The notes: generated by a model not told the origin, from the letters alone. A stretch of 64,000 nucleotides of DNA from Rhodanobacter sp. C06 (GCF_002001105.1 NZ_MUNP01000048.1:1-64000), one strand, 5' to 3'; shown: positions 1 through 7,987, numbered from the stretch's first letter. Numbers and translations: made by a program.

Positions 1-351
1 GCCGTGCTGCGCGTACCGGCGATGGTGTCGGACCCGGGTTCGGAGGACGCCTACCTGGCCGAGGTCATGCTCGAGTTGTCGGCCGGCGTGGACCCTGCCG
101 AGGCGACGCTGATCCTGTGCGCCTCCCGTGCGCTGATGGACGCCCTCGTGGAGCGCGCACCCGCGTCGTGGAAGGACCGGATGAAGGTTCAGGGGAGGAC
201 GTCGATCGCGCCGCTGCTGGAGGCGCATCGGGCGGACGTCGCTGCCCGGAAGGGATCGGGACTGGGGATGCTGGCAGAGGGTGTGTACATGCCCGGCAAG
301 CAATGCTCGCACGTGGTGATCGTGAAGCTACCCTTCGCGTCGCCGACGTCA
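1..351 (+). pseudogene. dinG: dinG-like helicase C-terminal fragment, truncated
   Basis: The reading frame is open from the first base, so the gene begins left of the window. The sequence matches the end of DinG-family (XPD-like) ATP-dependent DNA helicases: a stretch around MKVQG, an HRADVAARKGSG segment, EGVYMPGKQC (normally EGVDLPG), and HVVIVKLPFASP. Intact DinG continues about 60-80 residues past KLPFA through a QxxGRxIR helicase motif; here similarity stops near base 348 and unrelated sequence continues in the same frame. The D-to-Y change in EGVDLPG also suggests decay. Left part unseen; the truncation at the right is visible directly. Confidence 0.6.
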
Positions 352-480
352 CGATCTGGGCGGCGCTTGCGCGCGCCCGACGTCATGGTAAGCCTGTCTC
401 ATATCGATTGCTGTATTCCCATGCGGAATGCGGCACCATACTTTCCAACGACGAACCCGATGCCGGCCTTTCGATTCCTG

Positions 481-873
481 ATGAACAAGCGCGAGCGCAG
501 CCGCGCTGATGCGCGCCTTGGCGATATCCTCGGCCTTTGTCGGCGCCTTGAGCGGATGTCCGCGCGGGACAAGATGGACCTGGTTGAAAAAAGGAAGGAA
601 GCTCTGCGTTACCTCCGGCGCGGCGCGCTTTGCGACACGCTCGCCCTCGCCTGTATCACCCTGGTCTGCATTGGCTTGGCCTTCCCGGCGCTCTCTGGCC
701 TCTCGACCGGTCTCTCCGCTCGACTGGTCCTTCTCTTGGTGATGGCCTTCCCGGTCTACCGGCTGGTGAACGTGATGGACACCAGCCAGCGCGCCTACTA
801 CGCGATTAGGAATGAGATCGACGTGATCTTCAAGTCTGGCATTTCGGAAGCGTCGCGCTTCGACAACTGTTGA
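481..873 (+). CDS. Hypothetical two-helix membrane protein
   Basis: Family not recognised. The product (about 130 aa from the ATG at 481) has a basic, charged N-terminal half with probable helices, then two hydrophobic segments (CDTLALACITLVCIGLAF and ARLVLLLVMAFPVYRLV) and a soluble tail ending RFDNC. The frame is continuous with the upstream dinG fragment, so it may now be translated as a fusion; ATGs at 385, 421 and 481 are alternative starts and none has a good Shine-Dalgarno sequence. It was probably an independent gene joined to dinG by recombination. Confidence 0.45.
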   Translation: MNKRERSRADARLGDILGLCRRLERMSARDKMDLVEKRKEALRYLRRGALCDTLALACITLVCIGLAFPALSGLSTGLSARLVLLLVMAFPVYRLVNVMDTSQRAYYAIRNEIDVIFKSGISEASRFDNC

Positions 874-1358
874 TCAGACCCTTTTACCAGCCACGCATGA
901 CCGCGGCCAACATTCGACTCCCCTGGCCGGCGAGGTCTTCACCATCCATGGCTCATCCGACGCACTTGGTCATTCGACCTCACCCAGCACCTTGCGGCGG
1001 GGATTCCAGCCAACCCTAACCGCGACGCTGCGCGCCGCGGCTCGCTGAGTTGATGGATCGTACGGGCATGTTGGCGTACGACCGATAAAACGATCGTTCC
1101 AAACAAAGGATGCGCGTTCTTGGATCGTACGATCCAAAATTTTAGGACCGCGGGCGGAGGTGAAACATGAGGTCGTACGGACGCACCGGAGGCGAGGCCT
1201 GCGACGGTACGTGTGACGGACTCTGCTCGTTCTCGAAAGGCACGTCAACCCCTTCTTGTTCTGCTCACGCGGCCCGAAAAAACAAGTGCACGGGTACGCC
1301 GGCCTGCCCGGCATCGCGGCATGACCCATGATCTCTCATGCCGAGTCGCCCCTTTCTT
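874..1358. other. Convergent gene-free region with GTACG palindromes
   Basis: No convincing gene in this 485-bp stretch between converging genes. It is locally AT-richer than the surroundings and carries several copies of a CGTACG/GTACG core between about 1055 and 1210, including an 18-bp perfect palindrome at 1120-1137. It could contain a bidirectional terminator or a protein-binding or recombination site; none is proven. Confidence 0.5.
1120..1137. repeat. 18-bp perfect palindrome
   Basis: TTGGATCGTACGATCCAA is a perfect inverted repeat followed by AAATTTTAGG. Related GATCGTACG and GTCGTACGG half-sites lie at about 1056 and 1168. It may be an intrinsic terminator for the converging genes or a dimeric protein-binding site. 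Confidence 0.6.
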
Positions 1359-2123
1359 CTAGTCGTCCAATGCGAGCCAGCTGTCGTGATCCTTGGCTAT
1401 CAGCGTCCAGATCACGATGGGAAAAATAGCCGCGAACACAAAAACGAACAGACCCACCAAAGCGGGGATCCGCGACACGAACAGGCCCATGGGACCGAGC
1501 GCTACGAAGATGGAGGCAGCAACAAGCGTTGCGATGGTCCGGGACTTCCGCGTCTTGGTCACCAGCTCCCTCTTGAGCTGTGCCGCCCGCTCGTCCAGAC
1601 CGACCAGCGTGTCCAGACGATGGTTGCCATGGACGCTCGGCTTGCCTACAACGACTGGACGCCCATCGAAGTGATGGATGGTGAAGTAGTGCGTTCCGTG
1701 TCCGGACCCTGACTCGGCGCCTCGGGTCTTGCTGTACTCCACCTCCAGCACCGCCGTTGCGCCGATGCGACGTGCACGCTCCTGAAGGGTCCGCATGGCT
1801 GCATCTGGCGATTCACGCGATGAGCCACCCACGACCCAACGACTCTCCACCAGCACCTCCCAACCCCTGATGGTCGGGTGGCGCGTTGTCAGGACATCAT
1901 CGGGCAAGACGTAGCCGGTCGCGCCGGCCAGCTTTACCGGGCACACGCGACGCGCGCGATACCCCTTGGGCGTGGCCGACTCCTCGAAGGCCACGCGCTG
2001 GCCTTCGATCACCGTATGCTCTCCGACGATGTCGCTGTGATGGACGAAGTAGTCGCGCCCATCGTCGCCACGCAGGAAACCGTATCCCTTGCTGGGCAGG
2101 AAGCTGTTGACGGTGCCTTCCAT
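1359..2123 (-). CDS. Cold-shock-domain protein with C-terminal membrane anchor
   Basis: The 254-aa product starts MEGTVNSFLPSKGYGFL; the in-frame sequence upstream looks non-coding. Residues 1-65 form a cold-shock (CspA-like) nucleic-acid-binding domain with RNP1 KGYGFL (12-17) and RNP2 YFVHHS (25-30). Residues about 85-160 contain a segment (AMRTLQERARRIGATAVLEVEY) resembling YbjQ/heavy-metal-binding folds; this is a weak resemblance. Two membrane helices follow (about 197-215 and 219-242). CSD-plus-membrane proteins are known in proteobacteria (for example with DUF1294), but this middle domain is not the usual partner. The gene lies 11 nt downstream of the lipoprotein gene and probably forms an operon with it. 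Confidence 0.75.
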   Translation of the reverse strand: MEGTVNSFLPSKGYGFLRGDDGRDYFVHHSDIVGEHTVIEGQRVAFEESATPKGYRARRVCPVKLAGATGYVLPDDVLTTRHPTIRGWEVLVESRWVVGGSSRESPDAAMRTLQERARRIGATAVLEVEYSKTRGAESGSGHGTHYFTIHHFDGRPVVVGKPSVHGNHRLDTLVGLDERAAQLKRELVTKTRKSRTIATLVAASIFVALGPMGLFVSRIPALVGLFVFVFAAIFPIVIWTLIAKDHDSWLALDD

Positions 2124-2134
2124 ACGCCTCCCGA

Positions 2135-2545
2135 TCAATGCGCGGGAGCCGAATGTGGCGCTGACGAGGCCGCCGATGCCGGGGCGGTATCGTTGTGCTC
2201 CGGAGCCAGCGGACCGGCATAGATGCAGGCCACGCCACCGTTGGTGAGCGCCACGGTGTATCGCAAGTCGCAATTGACCGCCGCGAACAGGATGGGAAGT
2301 TGCTCGTTGCCCCAGTGATCCGGCAGGAACACTACCTTCTGGCCGGCGCTGCACTTCGCCGCGGTGACATCCTTCTGCCACTTGCTCACTTCGCAGATAC
2401 GCGTCTGATCAGGAGATGCCTGGGTCGCCGCCGTGGCGACGGTCGATGGAACCGCCCCTTGCGGCGCAGCGCCGCTACCGTTGCACCCCTGCAGCGACAC
2501 CGGCACCAGTGCACACACCATCAGTCGAACCAAAGCATGCTTCAT
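2135..2545 (-). CDS. Small lipoprotein, unknown function
   Basis: The 136-aa product starts MKHALVRLMVCALVPVSLQGC: a basic n-region, hydrophobic h-region and lipobox LQGC, so it should be lipidated after signal peptidase II cleavage. A purine-rich GAGGGGG lies about 8 nt upstream of this ATG. The mature part has five further cysteines-or-aromatic landmarks including RICEVSKWQKDVTAAKC, NCDLRYTVAL and GGVACIY, then an Ala/Ser/Pro-rich tail. No family recognised. It is the promoter-proximal gene of a pair with the cold-shock-domain membrane protein. Confidence 0.7.
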   Translation of the reverse strand: MKHALVRLMVCALVPVSLQGCNGSGAAPQGAVPSTVATAATQASPDQTRICEVSKWQKDVTAAKCSAGQKVVFLPDHWGNEQLPILFAAVNCDLRYTVALTNGGVACIYAGPLAPEHNDTAPASAASSAPHSAPAH

Positions 2546-2567
2546 GGCTGAACCCCCTCGTGAAAGA

Positions 2568-2589
2568 GCACCCACTCGCGAGCGGGTGC
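2568..2589 (-). terminator. Hairpin terminator downstream of barrel remnant
   Basis: On the minus strand GCACCC-G-CTC pairs with GAG-T-GGGTGC (one G-U pair) and is followed by TCTTTC. It sits between the autotransporter remnant and the start of the lipoprotein gene and probably ends the older upstream transcript. Confidence 0.5.
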
Positions 2590-2652
2590 CGATTGAAAAA
2601 ACGTGCGTTGCACCAAGGCCGCTCGGCGTCTCCGCCGGGCTGCACTACCTGA

Positions 2653-2932
2653 TTAGAATCGGTACTCGATCCCCGCATTCGCGGTCACGTCATGTTCGCG
2701 GCCACGCGCGGCCTGCGTGGCGGCGTTGAGGTACCAGCTCCAGCGGCCGTTGATCTGCATGCTGAAGCTGGCGCCGATCGCGCCGGTGTTGGGGCCAGAA
2801 CGTACTGCCGATGCCGTTGGTGTGACCCGCGAGGCTGGCGACGTCGGCGTTCATCGTCGTGTGGCCGAACGCCGCGCCACCGTAGACGTTGCCGTAGATC
2901 GGAGCGTCCAGACCGACTAGCGCGCCGCCCAT
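2653..2932 (-). pseudogene. Autotransporter-type beta-barrel C-terminus, frameshifted
   Basis: Read on the minus strand, the first frame gives MGGALVGLDAPIYGNVYGGAAFGH... up to GIGSTFWP near base 2795. The sense of the protein then continues in another frame as NTGAIGASFSMQINGRW, then SWYLNAATQAARG, and ends ANAGIEYRF-stop at 2653. Alternating hydrophobic residues, a final G-x-x-Y-R-F and a terminal Phe are hallmarks of autotransporter or opacity-type outer-membrane barrels. A stop codon lies directly before the first Met. Only about 90 residues of barrel remain, so this is a 5'-truncated, frameshifted remnant. Confidence 0.65.
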
Positions 2933-3316
2933 GGTTTACTTGACCGAGGCGAAGTCGGACTGTGACAGGCAATGGCCCGCAAGAGGCGGGTGTGCAGGCC
3001 GTCCTGGCAATGGGGCGACGATGCATGGCGCGTTCCTGATCGAAGGATGGCTGCCAGCCAACCATAGAAGCCCAATCGCGCAAGCCCACTTCAAGGGTTG
3101 CTTGCCAAACTACCCCGGATACACCGTGGTGGCCTCGATGTCGGCTCCTGACAGCGAGAGGCCACGTTGTCCGCCTTGGACAGGCACCTGCTCCATCGGC
3201 ATGCGTCCAAGTCGTGCATGGACACCGGCTGCCTTCACGCCAAGCGATGCACCTAGCCGTCGCATGCCCCCCGCCGGGGGCATTGCGCAAACCGAAGGGC
3301 TGGGTATGTTGGAGGA
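2933..3316. other. Gene-free decayed region
   Basis: About 380 bp without a gene I can support. Open frames on both strands have Arg/Pro/Ala-rich low-complexity translations typical of antisense frames in high-GC DNA. It may contain the missing 5' part of the autotransporter gene, but no barrel strands could be recognised. Confidence 0.4.
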
Positions 3317-3685
3317 ATGAGCGATCCTACGCGCCGACCGTTGAAGCTCATCCAAGGCGGTCGCGAAGCCTTGGATCGCCAACTCCTCCACTTGTGCCTT
3401 TTTGGCCCGGCCGAAGCGTTTCGCGCCGCCATCGATGCGATCAAGCCACGCGGGAGGCTCACGCTGGTCAAACCACCGGACGCAAAGTCTCCTCCATCGC
3501 GCCCCACGCCGGGCCCACCACACGACGGGCACTCGCGCGATCGATCTCGCTCGGCCGAGGCTCTTTGCCCGCTTGAAGTGAACTTGCGCAACTCGGCTTT
3601 TGTGCTTTCGTCCTTCCACGCTTCCGCCAGCGGAAGAATCCACGACACCGAAGTGCATGGCGTCCACTTCCTCCTCCGTCCATAG
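3317..3685 (+). CDS. Hypothetical protein, doubtful
   Basis: The 122-aa frame begins MSDPTRRPLKLIQGGREALD and its first 50 residues (helix-like, ending RGRLTLVKPP) look coding. The rest is Pro/Ser/His-rich and unconvincing, so the gene may be truncated after about residue 52. A GGAGG lies immediately before the ATG, too close for normal spacing. No family recognised. It lies 11 nt before the next gene on the same strand. Confidence 0.25.
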   Translation: MSDPTRRPLKLIQGGREALDRQLLHLCLFGPAEAFRAAIDAIKPRGRLTLVKPPDAKSPPSRPTPGPPHDGHSRDRSRSAEALCPLEVNLRNSAFVLSSFHASASGRIHDTEVHGVHFLLRP

Positions 3686-3696
3686 AGGCGAAACCC

Positions 3697-4005
3697 ATGT
3701 CCCACGATCGACCCTCCGAAATCGAAGGCAACAAACCTGCCGTCGAGCAGTGCCTGCTCATTGGCGCTCCCGTCTTAGCCGGCCTCCTTCTACTGTGCGC
3801 CCAGGTCGGCTGGGCGGTCGCCGGCAAGGCACCCGAATTTTCACCGACCCAATGGGTGAGCCATTCCATCGCCCTGGCTGCATCGATCTCCCTTGGCGTG
3901 TTCGCCGTCCTGGCTGTCGTGGCCGTGCTGTGGGGTCTGGGCTCCTTGGCGGTGATGCTGGGCGGCGCCATCATCGGGTCATATCGGCGATGGCGCTACC
4001 GCTGA
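3697..4005 (+). CDS. Small membrane protein, copy 1 of tandem pair
   Basis: 102 aa with two predicted membrane helices: CLLIGAPVLAGLLLLCAQVGWAVA near the N-terminus and SLGVFAVLAVVAVLWGLGSLAV near the C-terminus, separated by GKAPEFSPTQWVSHSIAL, with a basic SYRRWRYR tail. It shares a layout and many positions (AP-x-x-SP-x-x-W, AL, S-x-G, LW-x-x-G, terminal R-rich tail) with the next gene, so the two are tandem paralogues. Family not recognised. An AGAGG lies about 9 nt upstream. It is carried in the accessory region beside the recombinase. Confidence 0.65.
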   Translation: MSHDRPSEIEGNKPAVEQCLLIGAPVLAGLLLLCAQVGWAVAGKAPEFSPTQWVSHSIALAASISLGVFAVLAVVAVLWGLGSLAVMLGGAIIGSYRRWRYR

Positions 4006-4050
4006 CCACTTTGACGATCAGCCCCCAGGTCCGCTAGCAGAGGCCCAGCC

Positions 4051-4362
4051 ATGTCGAACAACCGTCTCCCCGTTCATGCGGGTCGTGAATCGCCCGCCAT
4101 GCTGCGCCTGATCCTCGGCGCCCCGACCCTTTGCATCGTCATCAGCCTGTTCAGCTGGATCGAATGGGCAGCTCAAGGATTTGCACCGGAGCTATCGCCA
4201 CGCCATTGGCTCGACTACCACGGCGCCCTGTTTCTAGGGATGAGCTTCGCCGGCGGTGTCATCGCGCTTCTTGCCTCAGCGCTTCTGTGGACGTTTGGCA
4301 TTATCGCCATGGCGTTCGGCGAGGGACTTCTGCGGGCGTTACGGCGGAGGCGCGGCTACTGA
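4051..4362 (+). CDS. Small membrane protein, copy 2 of tandem pair
   Basis: 103 aa, also with two predicted helices (LILGAPTLCIVISLFSWIEW and GVIALLASALLWTFGIIAMA) and a basic tail ALRRRRGY. The middle segment GFAPELSPRHWLDYHGAL aligns with GKAPEFSPTQWVSHSIAL of the preceding gene. The 45-nt gap carries AGAGG before this ATG. The divergence between copies implies an old duplication or two recruited homologues. Function unknown. Confidence 0.65.
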   Translation: MSNNRLPVHAGRESPAMLRLILGAPTLCIVISLFSWIEWAAQGFAPELSPRHWLDYHGALFLGMSFAGGVIALLASALLWTFGIIAMAFGEGLLRALRRRRGY

Positions 4363-4722
4363 TCCAGCGCCTATCGAAATCCAGAAGCACCATCGGCCAG
4401 TCGCCTCGCCCGAGGCTTCCGACCCTGTCGTCGCGCGACAAACCTTGGCCGCCCGATCAATCTGGCGTCTTTGCCCCTGAATGTCCGATGCCACGGACGA
4501 AACCCTCCAGCGACAACTGAATGCGATCAGCGGCGCGCACTTCATGGGTCGAGTCTTCCCGGCAGTCTTCCGATATCCCCAGCAAGGGACAGGCGCCAAT
4601 CCAGTTCAACGCTTAACCGCGTCACTTTGTCGACATGCAGCCCATTCAATCACCTGTTTCGAGCACACCCACCTTGGCGACGGGCCGGAAAATATCTGCA
4701 CCTCCAGTGGAGCTCGCGGCGC
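4363..4722. other. Intergenic region without a supported gene
   Basis: 360 bp between the membrane-protein pair and the small ORF before the recombinase. A frame starting MSDATDETLQRQLNAISGAH at 4481 looks plausible for about 30 residues but then becomes Cys/His/Ser-rich and is not supported. No hairpin or repeat stands out. Confidence 0.4.
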
Positions 4723-4863
4723 ATGTCACTCACCACCCTCATCGATGCCCTAGCCGCCCGGATCGTGTCGGATTATCTGACCACGGAAACCGCATCCTGC
4801 AACGATCCTTCGCCAGCGCGACAGAATCCCGCCCCGTTGCCTGCCGCGGCCGCCGCGCCCTAA
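4723..4863 (+). CDS. Small ORF preceding the recombinase
   Basis: 46 aa, beginning MSLTTLIDALAARIVSDYL and followed by a Pro/Ala-rich tail. A GTGGAG lies about 10 nt upstream and the stop is 9 nt before the recombinase ATG, so the two are probably cotranslated. Short ORFs with an N-terminal amphipathic helix are often seen directly before phage-type recombinases in xanthomonads; I recall this only as a general pattern. Function unknown. Confidence 0.5.
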   Translation: MSLTTLIDALAARIVSDYLTTETASCNDPSPARQNPAPLPAAAAAP

Positions 4864-4872
4864 TCTCGCGCC

Positions 4873-6423
4873 ATGCTTACCGCCGCCTACGCGCGCTATT
4901 CCAGCGACCAGCAACGCGACGCCAGCCTCGACGATCAGCTTCGCAATTGCCGCGCCTATTGCGCTCGCCAAGGCTGGCCCGCGCCCGTGGAGTACACCGA
5001 CGCCGCCACCAGTGGCGCGCGCAACGACCGCGCCGGTTACCGGCGCCTGCTGGCCGATGCCTCACGCTACGCCGTGGTGTTGGTCGACGATCTCTCGCGC
5101 CTCAGTCGCGACAGCGCCGAATGTGCCATGGCGGTGCGGCGGCTCAAGTTCGCCGGCGTGCGACTGATCGGTGTCGGTGACGGCGTAGACACTGCGCGCA
5201 AATCGCACAAAGCGGATGTCGGGCTACGCGGCTTGATGTCAGAGCTGTACCTTGATGACTTAGCTGAGAAAACCCATCGCGGTCTCACCGGTCGCGCGCT
5301 GCAGGGTGCGAGCGCCGGCGGTCTCCCCTACGGCTACCGGGTTTCCGCCGTCGGTCAGCGCGTCATCGATGATGGGCAAGCCGCCGTGGTGCGGCGGATC
5401 TATGCCGCCTACATCGCCGGACAGAGTCCGCGTGCGATCGCCGACGCACTCAACCGCGAGCGCGTGCCGTCGCCGCGTGGCAGCACCTGGGCCATGTCCG
5501 TGATCTACGGCGATACCGCGCGGGGCATCGGCATCCTCGCCAACCCTATCTACGTTGGCCGCCAAGTGTGGAACCGCAGCCGCTGGGTGAAGCATCCGGA
5601 TACCGGCCGGCGCCTGCGCCAGAATCGGCCAGAGGCCGAGTGGATCACCACCGAGCACCCGGAGCTTGCCATCATCGATGCGGCTACGTGGAGCGCCGCC
5701 CAAGCGCGCATCCGCGGTGCCAGGCCCAAGCGCAAAGGTACCCCGCACGCCGGCCCAGGCCGACCACCCAGGCACCTGCTCAGCGGGCTGCTGCGCTGTG
5801 CATGCTGTGGCGGCGCCATGGTGGTAGTCGACCGCTACCGATACGGTTGCAGTACGCACAAGGATCGCGGCGAAAGCGCATGCCCCTCGCGCCTGCGCGT
5901 TCCACGCACCGCGCTGGAAGATGCATTGCTCGCCGCTGTGCGCGAGCAGTTGCTCACCGATGCCTCCTTTCAGCGCCTACAGCGCGCCGTGGCTGACGCC
6001 CTCAAGCGTGCGATGCCCGATACATCCACACTGCAGCGCGCACTGGCCGTCGCCGAGCGCGTGCGCGGCAACATCCTCGCCGCCCTGCGCGCCGGCATCA
6101 TCACGCCCAGCACCCAAGCCGAGCTGCTCGCCGCCGAAGCGGCCGTCAAGCAAGCCAGCGACGCCATCACCAGCGCGCGCCACCACCAGCCAGCGCATGT
6201 CATCCCGCGCCTGCGCGAACGCTGGCACGCCATCGTCACTGATCTTGCCAACGTCACCCGCGACATCCCCGCCGCACGCAATGCCCTGCGCGATCTGCTC
6301 GGCGAGCGCATCACCGTCGCGCCAAACGAAAACGGCGACCTCATCGCAGAGGTCGCCGCATCAGAACTGCAGATAAACATGGTAGCGGGGGCAGGATTCG
6401 AACCTGCGACCTTCGGGTTATGA
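4873..6423 (+). CDS. Large serine recombinase (site-specific integrase)
   Basis: 516 aa. Residues 1-140 form the resolvase catalytic domain: YARYSSDQQ with nucleophile Ser10, and DDLSRLSRD (72-80). Residues about 150-255 match the recombinase DNA-binding domain (GGLPYGYRV, ILANPIYVGRQVW). A zinc ribbon follows with CACC (309-312) and C326/C337. A helical C-terminal region resembles the coiled coil of large serine integrases. This class excises and integrates mobile elements without high-energy cofactors. The last 14 residues are encoded by the complement of the tRNA-fMet 3' end and the stop lies inside the tRNA gene, so the natural C-terminus may have been altered by integration. No other phage gene is present nearby. 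Confidence 0.92.
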   Translation: MLTAAYARYSSDQQRDASLDDQLRNCRAYCARQGWPAPVEYTDAATSGARNDRAGYRRLLADASRYAVVLVDDLSRLSRDSAECAMAVRRLKFAGVRLIGVGDGVDTARKSHKADVGLRGLMSELYLDDLAEKTHRGLTGRALQGASAGGLPYGYRVSAVGQRVIDDGQAAVVRRIYAAYIAGQSPRAIADALNRERVPSPRGSTWAMSVIYGDTARGIGILANPIYVGRQVWNRSRWVKHPDTGRRLRQNRPEAEWITTEHPELAIIDAATWSAAQARIRGARPKRKGTPHAGPGRPPRHLLSGLLRCACCGGAMVVVDRYRYGCSTHKDRGESACPSRLRVPRTALEDALLAAVREQLLTDASFQRLQRAVADALKRAMPDTSTLQRALAVAERVRGNILAALRAGIITPSTQAELLAAEAAVKQASDAITSARHHQPAHVIPRLRERWHAIVTDLANVTRDIPAARNALRDLLGERITVAPNENGDLIAEVAASELQINMVAGAGFEPATFGL

Positions 6424-6456
6424 GCCCGACGAGCTGCCAGACTGCTCCACCCCGCA
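6380..6456 (-). tRNA. Initiator tRNA-fMet (CAU)
   Basis: 77 nt including encoded CCA. The anticodon loop reads CTCATAA with the three G-C pairs (GGG/CCC) in the anticodon stem that mark initiator tRNAs, and positions 1 and 72 do not form a Watson-Crick pair (T against T), as expected for initiators. The 3' end abuts and overlaps the serine recombinase gene, the typical arrangement for an element integrated at a tRNA 3' end. Confidence 0.95.
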
Positions 6457-6469
6457 TCAGAGTCCGAAG

Positions 6470-6498
6470 ATTCTAGCGAGACTTGCCATTTACCGCAA
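6470..6498 (-). promoter_or_regulatory. tRNA-fMet promoter
   Basis: On the minus strand TTGCGG and TAGAAT are separated by 17 bp, 13 nt before the tRNA 5' end. Good match to a sigma-70 promoter. Confidence 0.6.
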
Positions 6499-6532
6499 GC
6501 CTTGCAGAAGGACTTTCGATCAAATCCTTCGA

Positions 6533-7975
6533 TCAACCCAGGCCGAACGAGTGGCGGCACCAGCCCAGCAGCGGTCCCCAGTACACGCCCAGCACCAGCA
6601 ACGCCAGCGCGTTGAGCGAGAGCACCACGCGCATCGACATGTCGGGCGCGGACTGATCGGCGCCACCCTCTTCCGCCTTGTCGAAGTACATCACCTTGAC
6701 CACGTGCAGGTAGTAGTAGAGGCCGATGATCGCGAACACCGCACCGGCGAGCGCCAGCCACAGCATGTGCGCGTCGATCGCCGCCTGCAGCACCAGGTAC
6801 TTCGCGTAGAAGCCGAACAGCGGCGGCACGCCGGCCAGCGAGAACATCGCCAGCGCCATCAGCGCGGCGAACCACGGCGAGCGCTGGTTCAGGCCCTTGA
6901 GGTCGGCGATCTCCTCGCATTCGAAGCCCGCGCGGGCCAGCGCCAGGATCACGCCGAACGCCACCGTGCTCATCAACGCGTAGCTGATCGCATAGAACAT
7001 CGCCGCGGAATAGCCTTCCGGCCCCGCGTTGACCAGGCCCATCAGCAGGTAGCCCATGTGCGAGATGGTCGAGTAGGCCAGCATGCGCTTGAGGTTGGTC
7101 TGCACGATCGCGACCAGGTTGCCGATTGCCATCGACAGCACCGCGATCACCGCCAGCATCGGCTGCCAGTGCTGCGACAGGTCGCCCAGTCCGGTTTCCA
7201 GCAGGCGCCAGGCCATGCCGAACGCCGCCAGCTTCGAGGTGGAGGCGATGAAGGTGGTGACCGGGGTGGAAGCGCCCTGGTAGACGTCCGGAATCCACAT
7301 GTGGAACGGCGCCGCGCCCAGCTTGAAGGCGATACCCACCAGCATGAAGATCAGGCCGAACACCAGCAGGTGCGGCATTGCGCTCTGCGGCACCGCGGCG
7401 TGCAGCTGGGCCAGGTCCAGCGTGCCGGTGGCGCCGTACACCATCGACATGCCGTACAGCAGCATGCCCGAGGACAGCGCGCCCAGCACGAAGTACTTGA
7501 TCGCCGACTCCGAGGACAGCGGCGAGTCGCGGTTCAGTGCCACCAGCGCGTAGGACGACAGCGTCAGCAGTTCCAGTCCCAGGTAGATCATCACCAGGTT
7601 CCCGGCCGAGACCAGCAGCATCACGCCGATCGTGGCGAAGATCATCAGCGTGTAGAACTCGCCGACGAACTGCTTGCGGTCGAGCAGGTACGGCCGCGCG
7701 TAGATGAACACCAGCACGGTGCACAGCAGCGCGAATACCTTGAGGATCTCGGACGTCTGATCGCGGATGAACATGTCGCCGAATGCGGTCACGGTGACGT
7801 CGGGCTGACCCGCGATCACCAGGAAGCCGGCCATCAGCAGCACCACGATGGAGAGCCAGTGCAGCGACCAGCGCTGCTCCGGCTTCATGAAGGCATCCGC
7901 CAGCAGCAGCACACACGCCGCCGCCACGAGGTAGAACTCCGGCAACAGGACCAGGATGTCGTTGAAGGTTGGCAT
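6533..7975 (-). CDS. nuoN: NADH-quinone oxidoreductase subunit N
   Basis: 480 aa, polytopic inner-membrane antiporter-like subunit of complex I, in the proton-pumping arm next to NuoM. The sequence is almost entirely hydrophobic helices and includes the family landmarks LGLELLTLSSYALVA, KYFVLGALSSGMLLYG, and KRMLAYSTISHMGYLLMG with the conserved lysine and histidine of Mrp-type antiporter subunits. Length is normal. It is the last gene of the nuo operon, 12 nt after nuoM. No strong terminator was seen before the tRNA-fMet promoter. Confidence 0.97.
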   Translation of the reverse strand: MPTFNDILVLLPEFYLVAAACVLLLADAFMKPEQRWSLHWLSIVVLLMAGFLVIAGQPDVTVTAFGDMFIRDQTSEILKVFALLCTVLVFIYARPYLLDRKQFVGEFYTLMIFATIGVMLLVSAGNLVMIYLGLELLTLSSYALVALNRDSPLSSESAIKYFVLGALSSGMLLYGMSMVYGATGTLDLAQLHAAVPQSAMPHLLVFGLIFMLVGIAFKLGAAPFHMWIPDVYQGASTPVTTFIASTSKLAAFGMAWRLLETGLGDLSQHWQPMLAVIAVLSMAIGNLVAIVQTNLKRMLAYSTISHMGYLLMGLVNAGPEGYSAAMFYAISYALMSTVAFGVILALARAGFECEEIADLKGLNQRSPWFAALMALAMFSLAGVPPLFGFYAKYLVLQAAIDAHMLWLALAGAVFAIIGLYYYLHVVKVMYFDKAEEGGADQSAPDMSMRVVLSLNALALLVLGVYWGPLLGWCRHSFGLG

Positions 7976-7987
7976 GTTCTATCCCGA

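Noticed and set aside
3110-3705. Minus-strand frames of 150-185 aa opposite 3317-3685
   Set aside because: Arg/Ser/Gly-rich with no recognisable motif or ribosome site.
1-6380. Second attachment site (copy of tRNA-fMet 3' end) for the recombinase element
   Set aside because: I looked for a GGATTCGAACC-type repeat left of the recombinase and found none, so the other end is outside the window or lost.
6500-6540. Repeat TTCGATCAA before nuoN end as a regulatory repeat
   Set aside because: Two short copies only; could be chance.
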